Of a stretch of DNA of 64,000 nucleotides, positions 36,130 to 48,096 are shown in pieces. The DNA is taken from the NCBI RefSeq assembly GCF_009730915.1, contig NC_052472.1, positions 372,001 through 436,000 of the forward strand. The letters are read 5' to 3'. Source of the DNA: Dioscorea cayenensis subsp. rotundata. Lineage: Eukaryota > Streptophyta > Magnoliopsida > Dioscoreales > Dioscoreaceae. Both the position numbers and the translations under genes were made by a program. Positions within the stretch are counted from its first letter, which is position 1. Every line of letters begins with the position of its first letter. A model generated the notes under the pieces. That model did no database searches. It worked only from the letters and a program-made list of their open reading frames with translations, and was not told the origin of the DNA.

Positions 36130-37279
36130 ATGGAAACATTGTTTAGTTTCAATCTCATGCTCATTCTTTATTTGTTTGCAAATGTTATAACAAATGCATT
36201 TGGATCAATAGTCTCAACAGACAACTTCAACCTTGATTTCCATGTTCCATGGTCTCCTAATCATGTCACCACTTCATTGGATGGCCATTCAAGAACTCTA
36301 AAGCTTGATCAAGAATCAGGTAACTAATATATATATATTCTTATTATTTTTTATTTTTCTTTTATTATATATGTGTATATATATATTTCATTATATTTTA
36401 GGTTCGGCTTTTTTATCCAATGATATGTTCTTATTCGGAGAGATCGACATGAAGATTAAATTAATCCCCGGCTATTCTGCTGGTACTGTTGTCGCATTTT
36501 ATGTAAGTTATTATCACATATACTTACTAGCATATTATCTTATATATATATATATATATATTAAGATCAATCTTATTGTTCAATTTGTATTAATGGTAGC
36601 TTTCTTCGGATGAACCAAACCGAGATGAAATTGATTTTGAATTTCTCGGCAATGTAACCGGCCAACCATACATATTACAAACAAATATATACACAAATGG
36701 AATTGATAACCGGGAAGAGAGGATCTATTTATGGTTTGATCCAACCAAAGATTACCACACTTACACAATCTTATGGAATATATATCACATAGTGTAAGTA
36801 CTTCTAAAAATTTATATACTTTTCATAAATTCAATTTTTTTTTTATAAATTTAGATTTATATTTATTTAATTATAGGTTTATGGTGGATTGGGTGCCAAT
36901 AAGAGTATATAAAAATCATGTTGACATGGGAGTTAACTTTCCAAGGTGGCAGCCAATGTCATTGAAAGCAAGCCTATGGAACGGTGACACGTGGGCAACA
37001 CGTGGGGGCCACGATAAGGTTGACTGGTCAAAGGGGCCCTTCATAGTATCATTTAAGGATTATAAGATTGATGCATGTATTTGGAAAGGGAATTCAAGGT
37101 TGTGTAGTCAAGAGAGCTCAACCAATTGGTGGAACAAGCCAAGATTCAATGGATTGAATTGGATTCAAAGAAGGTTGTTTAGGTGGGTGAGAAAATATCA
37201 TCTCATATATGATTATTGTCAAGATCCTAAAAGGTTTCAAAATCACCTTCCAAGGGAGTGCCATCTTCCTAAATTTTAA
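36130..37279 (+). CDS. Xyloglucan endotransglucosylase/hydrolase (GH16), 295 aa
   Basis: Secreted wall enzyme that cuts and rejoins xyloglucan chains. Exons 36130-36319, 36402-36502, 36600-36793 and 36877-37279 join in frame, in the classic four-exon XTH layout. A signal peptide covers about residues 1-24. The GH16 active site is DEIDFEFLG, with both catalytic Glu and the Asp between them present. It is followed at once by an N-glycosylation site (NVT). The XTH C-terminal extension has its Cys pairs (ACIW...[15 protein letters not shown]...RECHLP). A (TA)n tract lies at the end of intron 2. The closest resemblance I recall is to the Arabidopsis XTH1/2/3 type. The other XTH gene lies 2.7 kb downstream on the same strand. 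Confidence 0.93.
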
Positions 37280-38567
37280 TTACTAATTTTCATTCATCTT
37301 CAATTTAGTTATTTTATTCTTTATCAAACAAATTATTCTTATTTATAAAGATGTGTATGAGAGAAAGTGTGAATGAGAGAAATATTTGTATAAGAATATA
37401 TATGGATAATTTGTGATAAATGGTGGTGTATATATGGAATAAAATAAAATAATTAAATGGTATAGAGATGAATTTAATTAATTAAACTTGCTAGATATTA
37501 TTCATCACAAGTATAGCCTAAGATAAAACTAGTTTCACTATAGATAGATTTTTTTTTTTTGGTAAAAATTTATAAACCATTGTTTTATTTTATCTATATA
37601 TATAATTGATCATGTACCACATTTTTTTTGTTTATATTTATTTTAAATTACATTTATTTATAAAGATATTGAGTAATTATATATATATATATATACCTTT
37701 TAAAAAATTCTACATGTACGCTATGAATAAAGATAATTAAAGCTTTTTCTTAAATTAAAATGCTTGAAAATGAATGAATTTTTAATCTAATTGTAGATAC
37801 ATTTGTGATATATATATATATATACACATTTGTGATATATATATATATATATTCAAACCAAGTATATCATAGTACAAAAATGATTTTAATAAAGATATAT
37901 GGAATTTAATGAAGCAATGAATAATTCTTGAATTAATTATTATGATAGAAGGACCTATGTAAAAATTATTTAGCTAACAAATTTAGGTGAGGATGGATAA
38001 GGAGATGAATCACATTAATGATATCAATGAATAGAGGTCTCTTCATACTTGGTTTCAGATCCAAGTTCCAACTCTTAGAGAGTCCCTTGACTACATAAGT
38101 AGGACATATATATATATATATATATATATAATCATCCAAAGAAAGTCTTATCATAACTAGAAATTATCATAACTCCTAAATTGTAAGATAACTCCAAAAT
38201 TGTACATTTTTGAGACTTTTAATGTTGTCTTCTTCTTAATTACAATTACCTTTTTTTTTTCTTGTACTTATTATTTAAAGCCTCACCTTTTTTTTTTCTT
38301 GTACTTATTATTTAAAGCCTCACATTCAGCTTGTCCCAATATATATATATATATATATATATATCAAAAACCAAAAACCAAGAACGAAAAACCAAAAACC
38401 AAAAATCAAAAATCAAAAAAGCATTTTAGGATATACCTTTGAAAATGATAATCATACTATATATCAAAAATTAGTTAATAATATATGCATGTATATATAT
38501 TAATAAAAATAAATCAGTCACATTATTATTAGGAAAAATAAAAACTAATAATTATCAAAAGCCAACA

Positions 38568-38770
38568 AACTCATAGCTCACCGACACACTCCTACTTACA
38601 TAAGGCGATGTTAGAGGATTTTTATTATATATCCAAAGTTCAAATCCTCTCGATTGCAATATGGTGGTAACAGATCCCCAAGTGTCATCTTAAGCTTATA
38701 GCCTGAGCCCGTCTCCTCGAGTGAGAACATAGGGTTGGATAATCAATCTCCCATCCCATGAATGCTTTGT
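38568..38770 (+). mobile_element. tRNA-derived SINE-like element
   Basis: A box A-like ATAGCTCACCGACA at 38573 and a box B-like AGTTCAAATCC at 38638-38648, a body of about 120 bp and a tail TTTGTTGTATTTATC followed by AAT repeats. The boundaries are approximate. Confidence 0.5.
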
Positions 38771-39971
38771 TGTATTTATCAAATAATAATAATAATTTTC
38801 AAAATCCAATAAATTAAACAATAAACTATTCATGTGTGATGAAAAAGTGTGAAACAATCTACGACCATCGCAAAAAATCATTCTTGTTTAATCAATTTAA
38901 ACATGAATAATTTAGTGACTAAACACATAGTTTACCCTAGAATTTAATATAAGTTATTTAGCTATTTAATGCTTCCATTTTTTTATAGTTATTTCATTTA
39001 CAATTAGCGCTCAAATTGTGCTATTATGAATTCCAAATATTTTTCAAAGTTAAAACGTCAGTATTATTATTTATAATGTTTATTTTTTTAACAATGTTTT
39101 TTCAAACATATATATATATATATATAATTAAAGAGTTTTATAGCGAGTCACGACAAAAAATGCATTTTGAGCAGCTGTTCAAAACGACGAAAAATAGTCA
39201 TTTCAAAGTCAAACAGGCTGGAAACTTAACTTCGTCCTTTTCCAATAACAACTTGCCATGTGTACTAATAAGACAAAAGTGTCACCCTCGTCGGCAGGTT
39301 TCTTATTTCATGTCTGCTTACGTGGCAAAATGCTATTGGTTGAAACCATATATATGTATATATATTGCATGAATTGGATTAAATTTATCATAAATTTAAA
39401 ATTAATGAGATATTAATTTGATTCAATATAAGTCATTTGTAATTAAATTAAATCATGCTTAAGATTGAGAATTCTTGTATAATGTGCTTCATTATAATAA
39501 ACATACCTAATTCAAAATGAATCCATCTTGACAAAATAATATAAATTTAATTAAGTTTTTTGTGTGTATATATATTTGCCAATTTTTTTTTAATCACATA
39601 CACAAACATAAAACTCTAAAAAAATTTATTATGGTAATACATATAAATCTTTGAAATTTTCATTGAAGAATTTTGAGACTACATAAACAAATTCATATAA
39701 CATGTTTGATTTTTTATTTCTTTGATAAATTAATTTAAACAAAAACCTCTTTCATTTGCTACTTAAAATTATTGTCTTAGATATATTTTTGAAAATAAAT
39801 TAACTAGATATTTCTAAATGATTTTTTTATATAAAATAATACTTAAAATTAAATATGAGAAAAAAAAACAAAAACAACATCATCACCGACTTTCTTCCTA
39901 TTAGCTGTATTTCATGGTTGTCCTTGCCCTATCCTTCTAATGTTATCACTTTAAGAGAGTAGGAGAGAGCC

Positions 39972-39978
39972 TATAAAA
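39972..39978 (+). promoter_or_regulatory. TATA box of the second XTH gene
   Basis: TATAAAA in CCTATAAAAACC, 41 bp before the chosen ATG. This supports the start at 40019 and a very short leader. Confidence 0.65.
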
Positions 39979-40018
39979 ACCCTAGTGAACCATCTCTACT
40001 TTGCAAGTTAAGTTATAT

Positions 40019-41167
40019 ATGAAAATGGGAGGCATGAAGACTACCATCTCATTCATCCTCCATCTCCTCCCATGTCTCGTCTTTGTCGGAGCTCGTCCAG
40101 CAACTTTTAACGATGATTTTCGTGTTACTTGGGAGGAATCTCATATCAAGCAAATCCAAGGTGGCTCGGCCATTCAATTAATCCTCGACCGATCATCTGG
40201 TATATATATATAATACTCAGTATTAACTCATCATCATACGTAATTAATATATGTTTGGTTTACATCTAACAAATTATTCTCATAACGGAATAATACAGGA
40301 TGTGGTTTTGCGTCTAAACATCAGTATTTGTTTGGTCGAGTGAGCATGAAGATAAAACTAGTCCCTGGAGATTCTGCTGGAACTGTCACTGCTTTCTATG
40401 TTCGTCAATCACTCTCACATTAATTTTATGTGTATATAATTTTTCGCTAAAATTCTATGTTATTTTTTTTGGTACTCTAGATGAACTCTGACACGGATAA
40501 TATTCGCGATGAATTGGACTTCGAGTTCTTGGGCAATCGGACCGGGCAGCCATACACAGTACAAACCAATGTGTACGCACACGGAAAAGGCGATCGCGAG
40601 CAACGGATCAATCTCTGGTTCGATCCGGCTATCGATTTTCACACTTACACTATTCTCTGGAATCCTTATCATATCGTGTAAGTTCAAGAGTTCGCATTTG
40701 ATATACAATTTAATTTCTCAACCTCTATTATCAATATTATCACTAAGAAGATCATCATATATATATATATATATATACATAGGTTTTCTATCGACGATAT
40801 ACCGATTAGAGAATACAAAAACAATGAAGCTAAAGGTATCCCTTACCCTAAAACACAACCGATGGGAATCTATTCGACATTGTGGGAAGCCGATGATTGG
40901 GCCACAAGAGGTGGGTTGGAGAAGATAGACTGGAGCAAAGCACCATTTTATGCTTATTACAAGGATTTCGACGTCGAGGGATGTTGGATGCCTGGTCCGA
41001 AAAGTTGTATTACGAACCCAAACAATTGGTGGGAGGGTCAGGCTTATCGCCAACTTGATGCCGTCCAACAGAAGAAGTATCAATGGGTGCGAACCAACCA
41101 TATGATCTATGACTATTGTACCGATAAGTCTCGCTATCCGATCACCCCGCCGGAATGCATAGCTTGA
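40019..41167 (+). CDS. Xyloglucan endotransglucosylase/hydrolase (GH16), XTH6/7-like, 287 aa
   Basis: Second wall-remodelling XTH. Exons 40019-40199, 40299-40399, 40481-40677 and 40783-41167 join in frame with the same intron phases as the upstream XTH. A signal peptide covers about residues 1-25. The active site is [10 protein letters not shown], followed by [20 protein letters not shown], very close to what I recall of Arabidopsis XTH6/XTH7. C-terminal Cys are present ([26 protein letters not shown]). A (TA)n tract ends just before the last acceptor. The start could also be ATG 40025 or 40034; 40019 is the first after the TATA box. The two neighbouring XTHs are clearly diverged (for example EIDFE against ELDFE), so this is an old pair rather than a fresh tandem copy. 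Confidence 0.94.
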
Positions 41168-41897
41168 TTTCGAAGCTTAAGTTCTTGTCCTAATTATCAT
41201 AATTATCAATCGATGAGTCTCAATCTAAGAACGTGCTTCATTTACTTATGTAATATTTATGGATGTACTCCAATTAGTTTCTTTAATTTATCAAAATCAT
41301 CTCTCTATCTATATCTATTTCGACTTCTATGTTTTCTTTTATATATATATAATAATAATTTTTTTTAAAACACAATTCTGTGATAATTTAATGAATTTTT
41401 TTAATTATTTTTAATAAATAGATGAAGAATATTTGTTAAATAAAATGAAAGTACATAGATTCTCATGTCTATAGAAACATCCAAAAATCCGAACTTCAAA
41501 GCACAGCTCATAAAGATATAGACAAAAATAGAATTGAAACGGGACCCAAAACAAGACCCTGTCTGTTAACCTACCAATCAACATGGCCTTCGTTTTAACC
41601 AAAGATGTCAACTTGGGCCCCATTTGTTTGTCCACATAGGATTATTCAAGGGATTAAAAAATTTACACAGCCCTCCCAAACAATAAAAATTTCCATAGTT
41701 CATAATAAAAACAGTAAAAATAATAATAATAAAATTTAAAAAAATCATAAGCATGATTTATGAAGTAATTAGGACTAGATTAATATAACATTAGAAAGAA
41801 AAGCTGAAAAACATTGGTATCAAAATCTAGTATAATTCATGTACATACATTGATAACCGAAAAATATCTTTAGTGAAAAAAAAGGATGTCGATCAGT
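41168..41897. other. Between XTH and FANCL 3' ends
   Basis: AT-rich 3' flanks of two convergent genes; no further gene, RNA or element recognised. Confidence 0.5.
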
Positions 41898-41976
41898 TTA
41901 CTCATGGTTGCGAAGAACCGATAAACATTTGGCACAATTAATAGTATGAGATGCCATCCAGAAAACATCGACGAAT
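41898..41976 (-). other. Duplicated alternative last exon of FANCL
   Basis: Downstream of exon 10 lies a second copy of the intron-9 end plus exon 10. Acceptor TTGCAG precedes 41976. The reading continues in the same phase as exon 10 and ends at a TAA at 41898-41900: FVDVFWMASHTINCAKC-LSVLRNHE. It keeps the Asp-Val start and a CxxC pair but with a longer spacing than exon 10 (SFDVLFGNCPYC). Nearby intron and 3' sequences (AACATACTGTTT, ATCGGTTCTTCGCA) match those around exon 10. It could be an alternative terminal exon or a dead duplicate. Confidence 0.6.
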
Positions 41977-42054
41977 CTGCAAGTAATTAGCAAAGTGTTA
42001 AGTAAATTAACAAAAGACTAGAATGGCATAAGATACATTGTAACATACTGTTTT

Positions 42055-44710
42055 TTATGACTGCTGAATAACCGATGAACGTTTGCCGATTTTAAGTTTG
42101 ACTGCAACTGGATCTGAACAGTAAGGACAGTTACCGAACAAAACATCGAATGATCTGCGAGTGTTTAGTGAATATTTAGCAAATTAACACAACACTAGAA
42201 AGTTTAATTGGAAATGGCACTGAAAAGTAGGGACAATTACTGAACAAAAACATCGATGATGTTTTGTGAATATTTTGTGAAAATACTTCATCATAACATA
42301 CTGTCTAGTTGTGGAGATCGATCGCAACCAGTCACGCAAGCATATGACATGAAAAGCTTTACTGCAACTAGCATTTTCACAAGTATAGTCTGGTTTGCCT
42401 CCGCTATAATCTCCAAGCTCATCATCTACCAAAAAATTAATGTTGATCAGTCGAAAAAATACAGAATTGATTTAGAAACCCCTGATAAACAAAATGGCAA
42501 TGCCTTACCAACAGGCAGACAATGGGCATAACAAATTCCGCAATCCAATTGTTCGTCATCCTTACTCACAGAAACTGAAATTTTCCGGGGCAATTCAATC
42601 TCCAGCAGAGTCTCAAGATTTTCATGGAACGGTTTGTTGGTATTCCTGAACAAAAATTGTGGATGTAACGCACAGATGCAGTAAAAAAGGACATATCAAA
42701 TAGATGTTATTTCTGCATACCATTTTCCACAATTCCTCTTCCATTTCCTACTGATGATTTCGACACTTGAATCCGGACCAAACCATCTGCACCTGAACAG
42801 ATCTCTCAGATGTCAATCCATGTAAAAGAAAACCAGAATTAAAAAAATTGCAAACTGAGGAAAAGAAACTCACTCAGGCAAAGACTTTGGTTTGCATGCA
42901 TTAATATACATCAAGAGAGAACATTCATTTCCTACAAAAATTCATGTTCACATTAATCATTATCATCATCGCATACATCAAAAAAACTTATAAAGTCTCT
43001 CACCAATGCTAATTTGCCTATGTGACATGGCAAGAGAAGGCTGCTTTGGATGAAGAACACAAAGAGTTTTGTCAATCTCATCCATGGTCGACCAAAACTC
43101 CTGCAATTTCTGCAAGTGCTGCATGAAAAATATAATTCTTATCTAAAGCCACAGTGAAATTAATTTACAAAACTGAAGATTTTCAGTATATCATGTACTT
43201 CAGTGAATTGCCGAACTACATCTCTCAACTTGGAGTTCTCTGACCACTGAAGTTCACACATATAAGGAACATCCTGAACATGAGAAAAGCATAAGATAAT
43301 TACATCTTATTTTCCATAATTTGCAACACAAGATACACACAAGAATGATTTTTTTCCTTTGGGTCTTTAACCCGTAAGTTTCCTAAGAGCCACATATTTT
43401 AAACCAGTAAGAGCTAGATACTGAGAGCCCAATAAGAATGTAGACTTCTCCCTGCAAATTTCCTTTTTTCTTTTCTTTACAATAAGAAAAGTAAAAGTAT
43501 TATCTACAAATTTGAAACAAAGAGAAATTTATAATATCTTTGCCTTAACTCTTGTCGTAGCAAATTACCTATCTAAAAACAAATTAATTTCTAGTTTGTT
43601 TCACTCTATTGATAGTTTGCATACCGAAACTATATATATATATATATATATATGGGTGATACGCGGACGTTCACAAAGTATTTTCGCAGAAAAAACAAAA
43701 GTAAGAGAGAAAAAACAGAAAGAGAAACAAACACAGAAGAGAGAGCGGACAATAGTAGATCTGAGTTTGAAAAAGGATTAGTCCATTGGTTTTAAAAAAA
43801 TTCTCGAACTGAGGTGTTGCAAATCAACTTCAACAGTTATGATTGATTGGGTTACAATTATTTATAGTACTGTTGAAAATACTGCTGACTATCACTGTCA
43901 CTGTACAATAAATAGTGTTGATAATGGATGATCTATAGCTATTCAATTCAAATCCAATAGCTGATATAGAGACGCTCCTGGAAATGTTATCTACGGACGT
44001 CCATAGTAGACTGGTCCGCTATATATATAAAAAATTCATATATTTCTATAAAAAATTACACACAATGACACACACACGCACGTCCTTAAGAGTTAATTAA
44101 CTATCTATACTCATCTAATAATTGATCACAAATAGGCAAATATCTTTCATACCTCTTATATTAGATATTCATACATAAAAATCTCATCTTTTCCGAGAAT
44201 ATCTATCTATGAAGGGAGAAATGAGTATGTATAAATTAAAAAAAAAAAAAAGTATTTCTCTATAAGCAATTATGCATTTTTCTAGGGAAACAAACATAGA
44301 AAAATATAAATATGAGATATTTCAGGGGAAAAAGCATAAGAAGAACAAACCGAAGAGATTGAAGGAGAAGAAAGGGGATAATCCCGGGGAATAGTGATCT
44401 CCAGAGCATGAGATCGGCCTTTCTCATCTCTATTCATCAATCAACAATGAAATCCATCAACAAATCTATGCAATCAAGCAGAGGAAATCAGAGGAATTAG
44501 GGTTTAGGGCTCACTGAAGATTGAAGACGAGGGAAGAGAGGTCTGGGGAGGAGCGAAGGAGAAATTGCCAGCCGATTTCTTCAACCTGAAAACAATGGAA
44601 GAGTTTGGGAATGTTAAAATGGAGAAATTTCAGGGGGGTAAGTGAAAAAAAACACAGAATACCTCTGAGAAGATCGAGCGGTAAAACGAAGGGTTGGGAT
44701 TCGATTCCAT
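42055..44710 (-). CDS. FANCL: FANCL, Fanconi anaemia E3 ubiquitin ligase, 10 exons, 292 aa
   Basis: RING-type E3 that monoubiquitinates FANCD2/FANCI in interstrand crosslink repair and recombination. Exons in coding order: 44663-44710, 44515-44585, 44351-44429, 43199-43273, 43004-43118, 42874-42931, 42721-42792, 42509-42645, 42302-42425, 42055-42154, totalling 879 nt in frame. The N-terminus reads MESNPNPSFYRSIFSE; then DEKGRSHALEITIP; DVPYMCELQWSENSKLRDVV; HLQKLQEFWSTMDEIDK; ECRWFGPDSSVE. The C-terminal RING has CGICYAHCLP, CENASCSKAFHVICLRDWL and NCPYCSDP, giving all eight zinc-ligand positions. Length is near the plant norm. Introns are GT-AG. Intron 3 is about 1 kb and AT-rich. The last exon is duplicated downstream (see the separate entry). 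Confidence 0.94.
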
Positions 44711-45552
44711 GTTTGAACGATGAAAGGTTGAGGGAGAGAACAGGATTGTGAAGGAGATTGCCTCGAGATTGACACTGAATAGATGATTATGATGATTGAA
44801 GGCTTAATCACTAAAAAGCCCTTGACTAGGTGGCGGATGACTTTTACGCCCCTTATCATTAGTAGTGAGGAATTGGATAATAAAGGTATTAAAATGGTTG
44901 GAATTTAAGAGTGCCGAATTCAAATCCTGTTATATAGAGTAGTGGTAATAAATTTTTAGTTATCGATCCAAATTTGCAGCTTAAATCTTTAGTTGTCGTT
45001 GTAGGATAAAGTAGCGCATACCTCTGATTATACTGTGTTTATAGCTTACATTAAAATAAATAAAAAACAAATAGCTTTAGTTGTCGGGTGAGGTAGAGCA
45101 CCCCCTGATTATACTGTGCTTATAACTTACGTTAAAATAAAAAAAAATAGCTTAAATATTTAGTTATCGGATGAGGTAGCGCACCCCCCCTGATTATACT
45201 GAGTTTGTAGCTTACGTTAAAATAAAAAAAATGAAATAAATAGGATTAGAGATGAAAATGATTTTTTATATGTATTATTTTTGTGTTTTTTTTCTTTCTA
45301 TAAAAATTAAAATAAGGCTGAAAAAACAATAGAACTAAAAAATTCTCATTTTTTTTTAAATCTTTAAGTAGTTAAATATTTTATTAACTTGATGATTTAT
45401 TTATTAAATATAACTATTAATTTATAAAAAGGGTAAATCTATGTGCTTAAAACTTTTATATATTTTTCGAATTAACTATTTTATTTTATAATTTTTGTCA
45501 TATAAATATTATCAAATAATTTAACCATAATTAATAAAATAAAAAAATAATT
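44711..45552. other. FANCL upstream flank with repeats
   Basis: FANCL leader/promoter to about 44.85 kb, then AT-rich DNA including the SINE-like tandem repeat listed separately. No gene seen. Confidence 0.45.
44900..45240 (+). repeat. SINE-like sequence with a tandemly triplicated 3' part
   Basis: A box B-like GAATTCAAATCC at about 44928 is followed by three direct copies (starts 44988, 45076, 45159; ~83-88 bp each) of TTTAGTTGTCGGGTGAGGTA ... CACCCCCTGATTATACTGTG ... TATAGCTTACGTTAAAATAA, each ending in an A-rich run. Confidence 0.65.
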
Positions 45553-45624
45553 TGTGGCTGCTGGGATTCGAGCCCAGGTCTCTACGGCCACAACGTAGAA
45601 TTCTAACCACTAAACTACAGCCAC
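45553..45624 (-). tRNA. tRNA-His(GTG)
   Basis: 72-nt cloverleaf on the minus strand: acceptor stem GTGGCTG/CAGCCAC, D arm TAGTTTAGTGGTTAGAA, anticodon stem CTACG/CGTAG with loop TTGTGGC (anticodon GTG, complement at 45589-45591), and T arm CTGGGCTCGAATCCCAG. Internal boxes A and B are intact and a T-run follows the 3' end on the minus strand, as for pol III termination. The sequence is almost identical to the nuclear plant tRNA-His I recall. Confidence 0.95.
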
Positions 45625-46121
45625 AGTTTATGTCCAATGCTTTAATTTTAAATTTAAGTTAATTTTTATATAGCCCTCCAAAATGACCTTTCTTTATCTT
45701 TGAGAACAATTAAGGTAGCATACTTTGATATTAAGTTAAAGTGTCCTAGTCATAGATCAGTCCTTTCATTCATTTTTCCAAAAGAGAGAGCAACCTATAG
45801 GCATATATCTCTATATATATATGGCCTATGATTAAGACAATATAACAAGTCCTTTTTTGATCCTAGTAGTCTCCTTGTCATCAAACACTTGGTTTCCATT
45901 ATGGCTCCTACTATCAAACAAGAGACCACAAAAGCAATTCAAGGATCTCATTAAAAGATCCACTAAACATGATTGAAAGATAAAAGATAAGGTCATGCAA
46001 GAGGACCCTCATTATTTTGTTCAACTCTTGCACCTTCTTTTGTTTCTTTCTTTTTCTTTGCTTGAACATGAACACTTTCTAGTCTTAAGGATGTATCCCC
46101 CTCTTTTCCATGACAAACAAG

Positions 46122-46154
<33 letters not shown>

Positions 46155-46774
46155 TTCATAACATAAATTCATTGTTATATTATATATAACTAAAATAATA
46201 CAAAAATTTTAATAATATGTAAAAACACAAGGTGTAGAGTTAATATTGCTGAACTGAGTGATTAAAGTATTTAACTTCTACGTGGGATGTTGAGGGTTTG
46301 ATTCACTCTCAAATTCTCAATACATGGTAAAATTAAGTTTATCTAGTAAAAAAACATGCTTGAATATTGTTCAACCCATATTAGTAAAAAAAAAAAATTT
46401 AAAATGAATTTAGTTAATTAAAAGAAGTATTCCAAAATAAATGTATTTGAAGTAGAAAAAAGTGCTACAGATATATGCATGTAAATGTTCAACAACATAT
46501 AATTTTTTATTTTTATTTATATAAAAAAAAGGTGATTAGAGTTGTATATTTGTCATGGTTATTTCTCGCTTTGGTTTGCATGAATAATGGGTAGGGTGAC
46601 AAATGTATTATTAGTGGTCATTGAGTGATGAACAAATGATCTAAGCTTTCAAGACATGTTCCACATTTAGCAAGCACAACAATAAATAAAATTAAAGTGG
46701 GAAGATGATTAGGTCTTCCAACACCCACCCACTCCAAAATCCCTAATCATAGTTAACCATATTAAACATATAAC

Positions 46775-46813
<39 letters not shown>

Positions 46814-47688
46814 TACATAGTTCAAGACTAAAGTGCCTCTTGACCAATTAAGAACAAGTGTACAAAGCTGGTGGCTTATCATTAATATCAAATTTACACC
46901 CATATATATCAAGACTCCTATTCATATTTCTTATCTTCAAATTAAGGATCATTAATTTGATTGATGGTGATGTTATTTAGTCAATGCATTTATAAAAAGG
47001 CATAAAGGTTACCTTGAACATTAAGTTTCTTTCTTCTTTTTTTTTTTTTCAAAATATAACCTTAAAAAAAGCCCTTTTCTATTTTCATTTTGACCAATTA
47101 GTTAAATTATAGTCTCATTACAAACCGAAAAATTTAAAACCATACAAATTACAATTCAATGAGCATCTATAACTATATATATATATATATATATTATAAA
47201 TTAATTATCTTCATTACTATCTATGACAGAAGCATGTGAATTCCATGTACTCTCAATAACTATACATGTTTTATTTGTACTTACTATTTAATATTTGTCC
47301 GTCCATTAAGATATATATATATATATATATATGTACATATGTATCTAAAGAGAAAGGAGTTATATATATACACCATCACTAAATTAACTTTAAATAAACA
47401 TATATATATATATATATATACATGCATGAAAAAATTATGACAATTAATTAAAGATTTATAACTAGCTAGTTTGCATACTTAATTTAACTCTTGATGAACA
47501 TGAAAAGATGATGAAGTGTATATAAAAATATATTTATATATAACATGTTTATCTGTCTACAAAGGAGATGTATTTATTTATACATGATCATATGAAAAAG
47601 TTAACCTAGCTAACTCCCAAACCCTAAAAAAAAAAAGGTAAAGAGGGAAAGGAGTGTGTTTGTTAGGGTTTGAGATAAAACCCTAATT
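45625..47688. other. Gene-free AT-rich DNA
   Basis: Holds a (TA)n at 46125-46151, an (AAT)n run at 46776-46811 and further (TA)n at 47175-47194, 47311-47332 and 47400-47420. A TACGTGGGATGTTGAGGGTTTGATTC stretch near 46278-46304 resembles the SINE-like piece at 2.86 kb. No gene seen. Confidence 0.45.
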
Positions 47689-48052
47689 CTAACATGCAGC
47701 TGAATGAGAGAAGCTAGGGTTGTAGAAGTGAGTCTTTGGAGTGATGACAAAGGCTCCGGTGCCGCCTTTGGAGTTGTCGTCAGCTCCGGCGAGCCTTTCG
47801 CATGAAGGGCAAATGGTTAGGGTGGCTGCCGGAAGTTGCATGTAGAGTGGTGGCATGGCCAAGTTTACTGATTTGAGCTCTTGCAACTCCTTTTTAAGTC
47901 GTCGGTTTTCGTCGGTTAATGCTTCGCAACATCTCTTTAGTACTTCACAGTCTACTTCTGTTTGCTTCAGCTTTGTTCTGCAATCATATTTATATTCTCA
48001 TGAAATTTTCCATGTATTAAGATTTTATTTTAATTAATCTATATGGTTTGTC

Positions 48053-48096
<44 letters not shown>

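Larger units (their letters stand above)
37280..40018. other. DNA between the two XTH genes
   Basis: AT-rich with (TA)n tracts near 37678, 37808, 37838, 38106, 38340 and 39109. A 37-bp direct tandem duplication (TTTCTTGTACTTATTATTTA core) lies at 38249-38321 and a degenerate AAAAACC heptamer run at 38365-38420. A SINE-like element is listed separately. No gene seen. Confidence 0.5.

Noticed and set aside
38365-38420. AAAAACC heptamer run as interstitial telomere repeat
   Set aside because: The unit is not TTTAGGG or a known plant variant and is degenerate; best called a microsatellite.
43654-44020. Possible mobile element in FANCL intron 3 with CGCGGACGTTC at one end and GACTGGTCCGCTATA at the other
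   Set aside because: The ends match only over GCGGAC and the flanks are TA repeats, so no target duplication can be judged.
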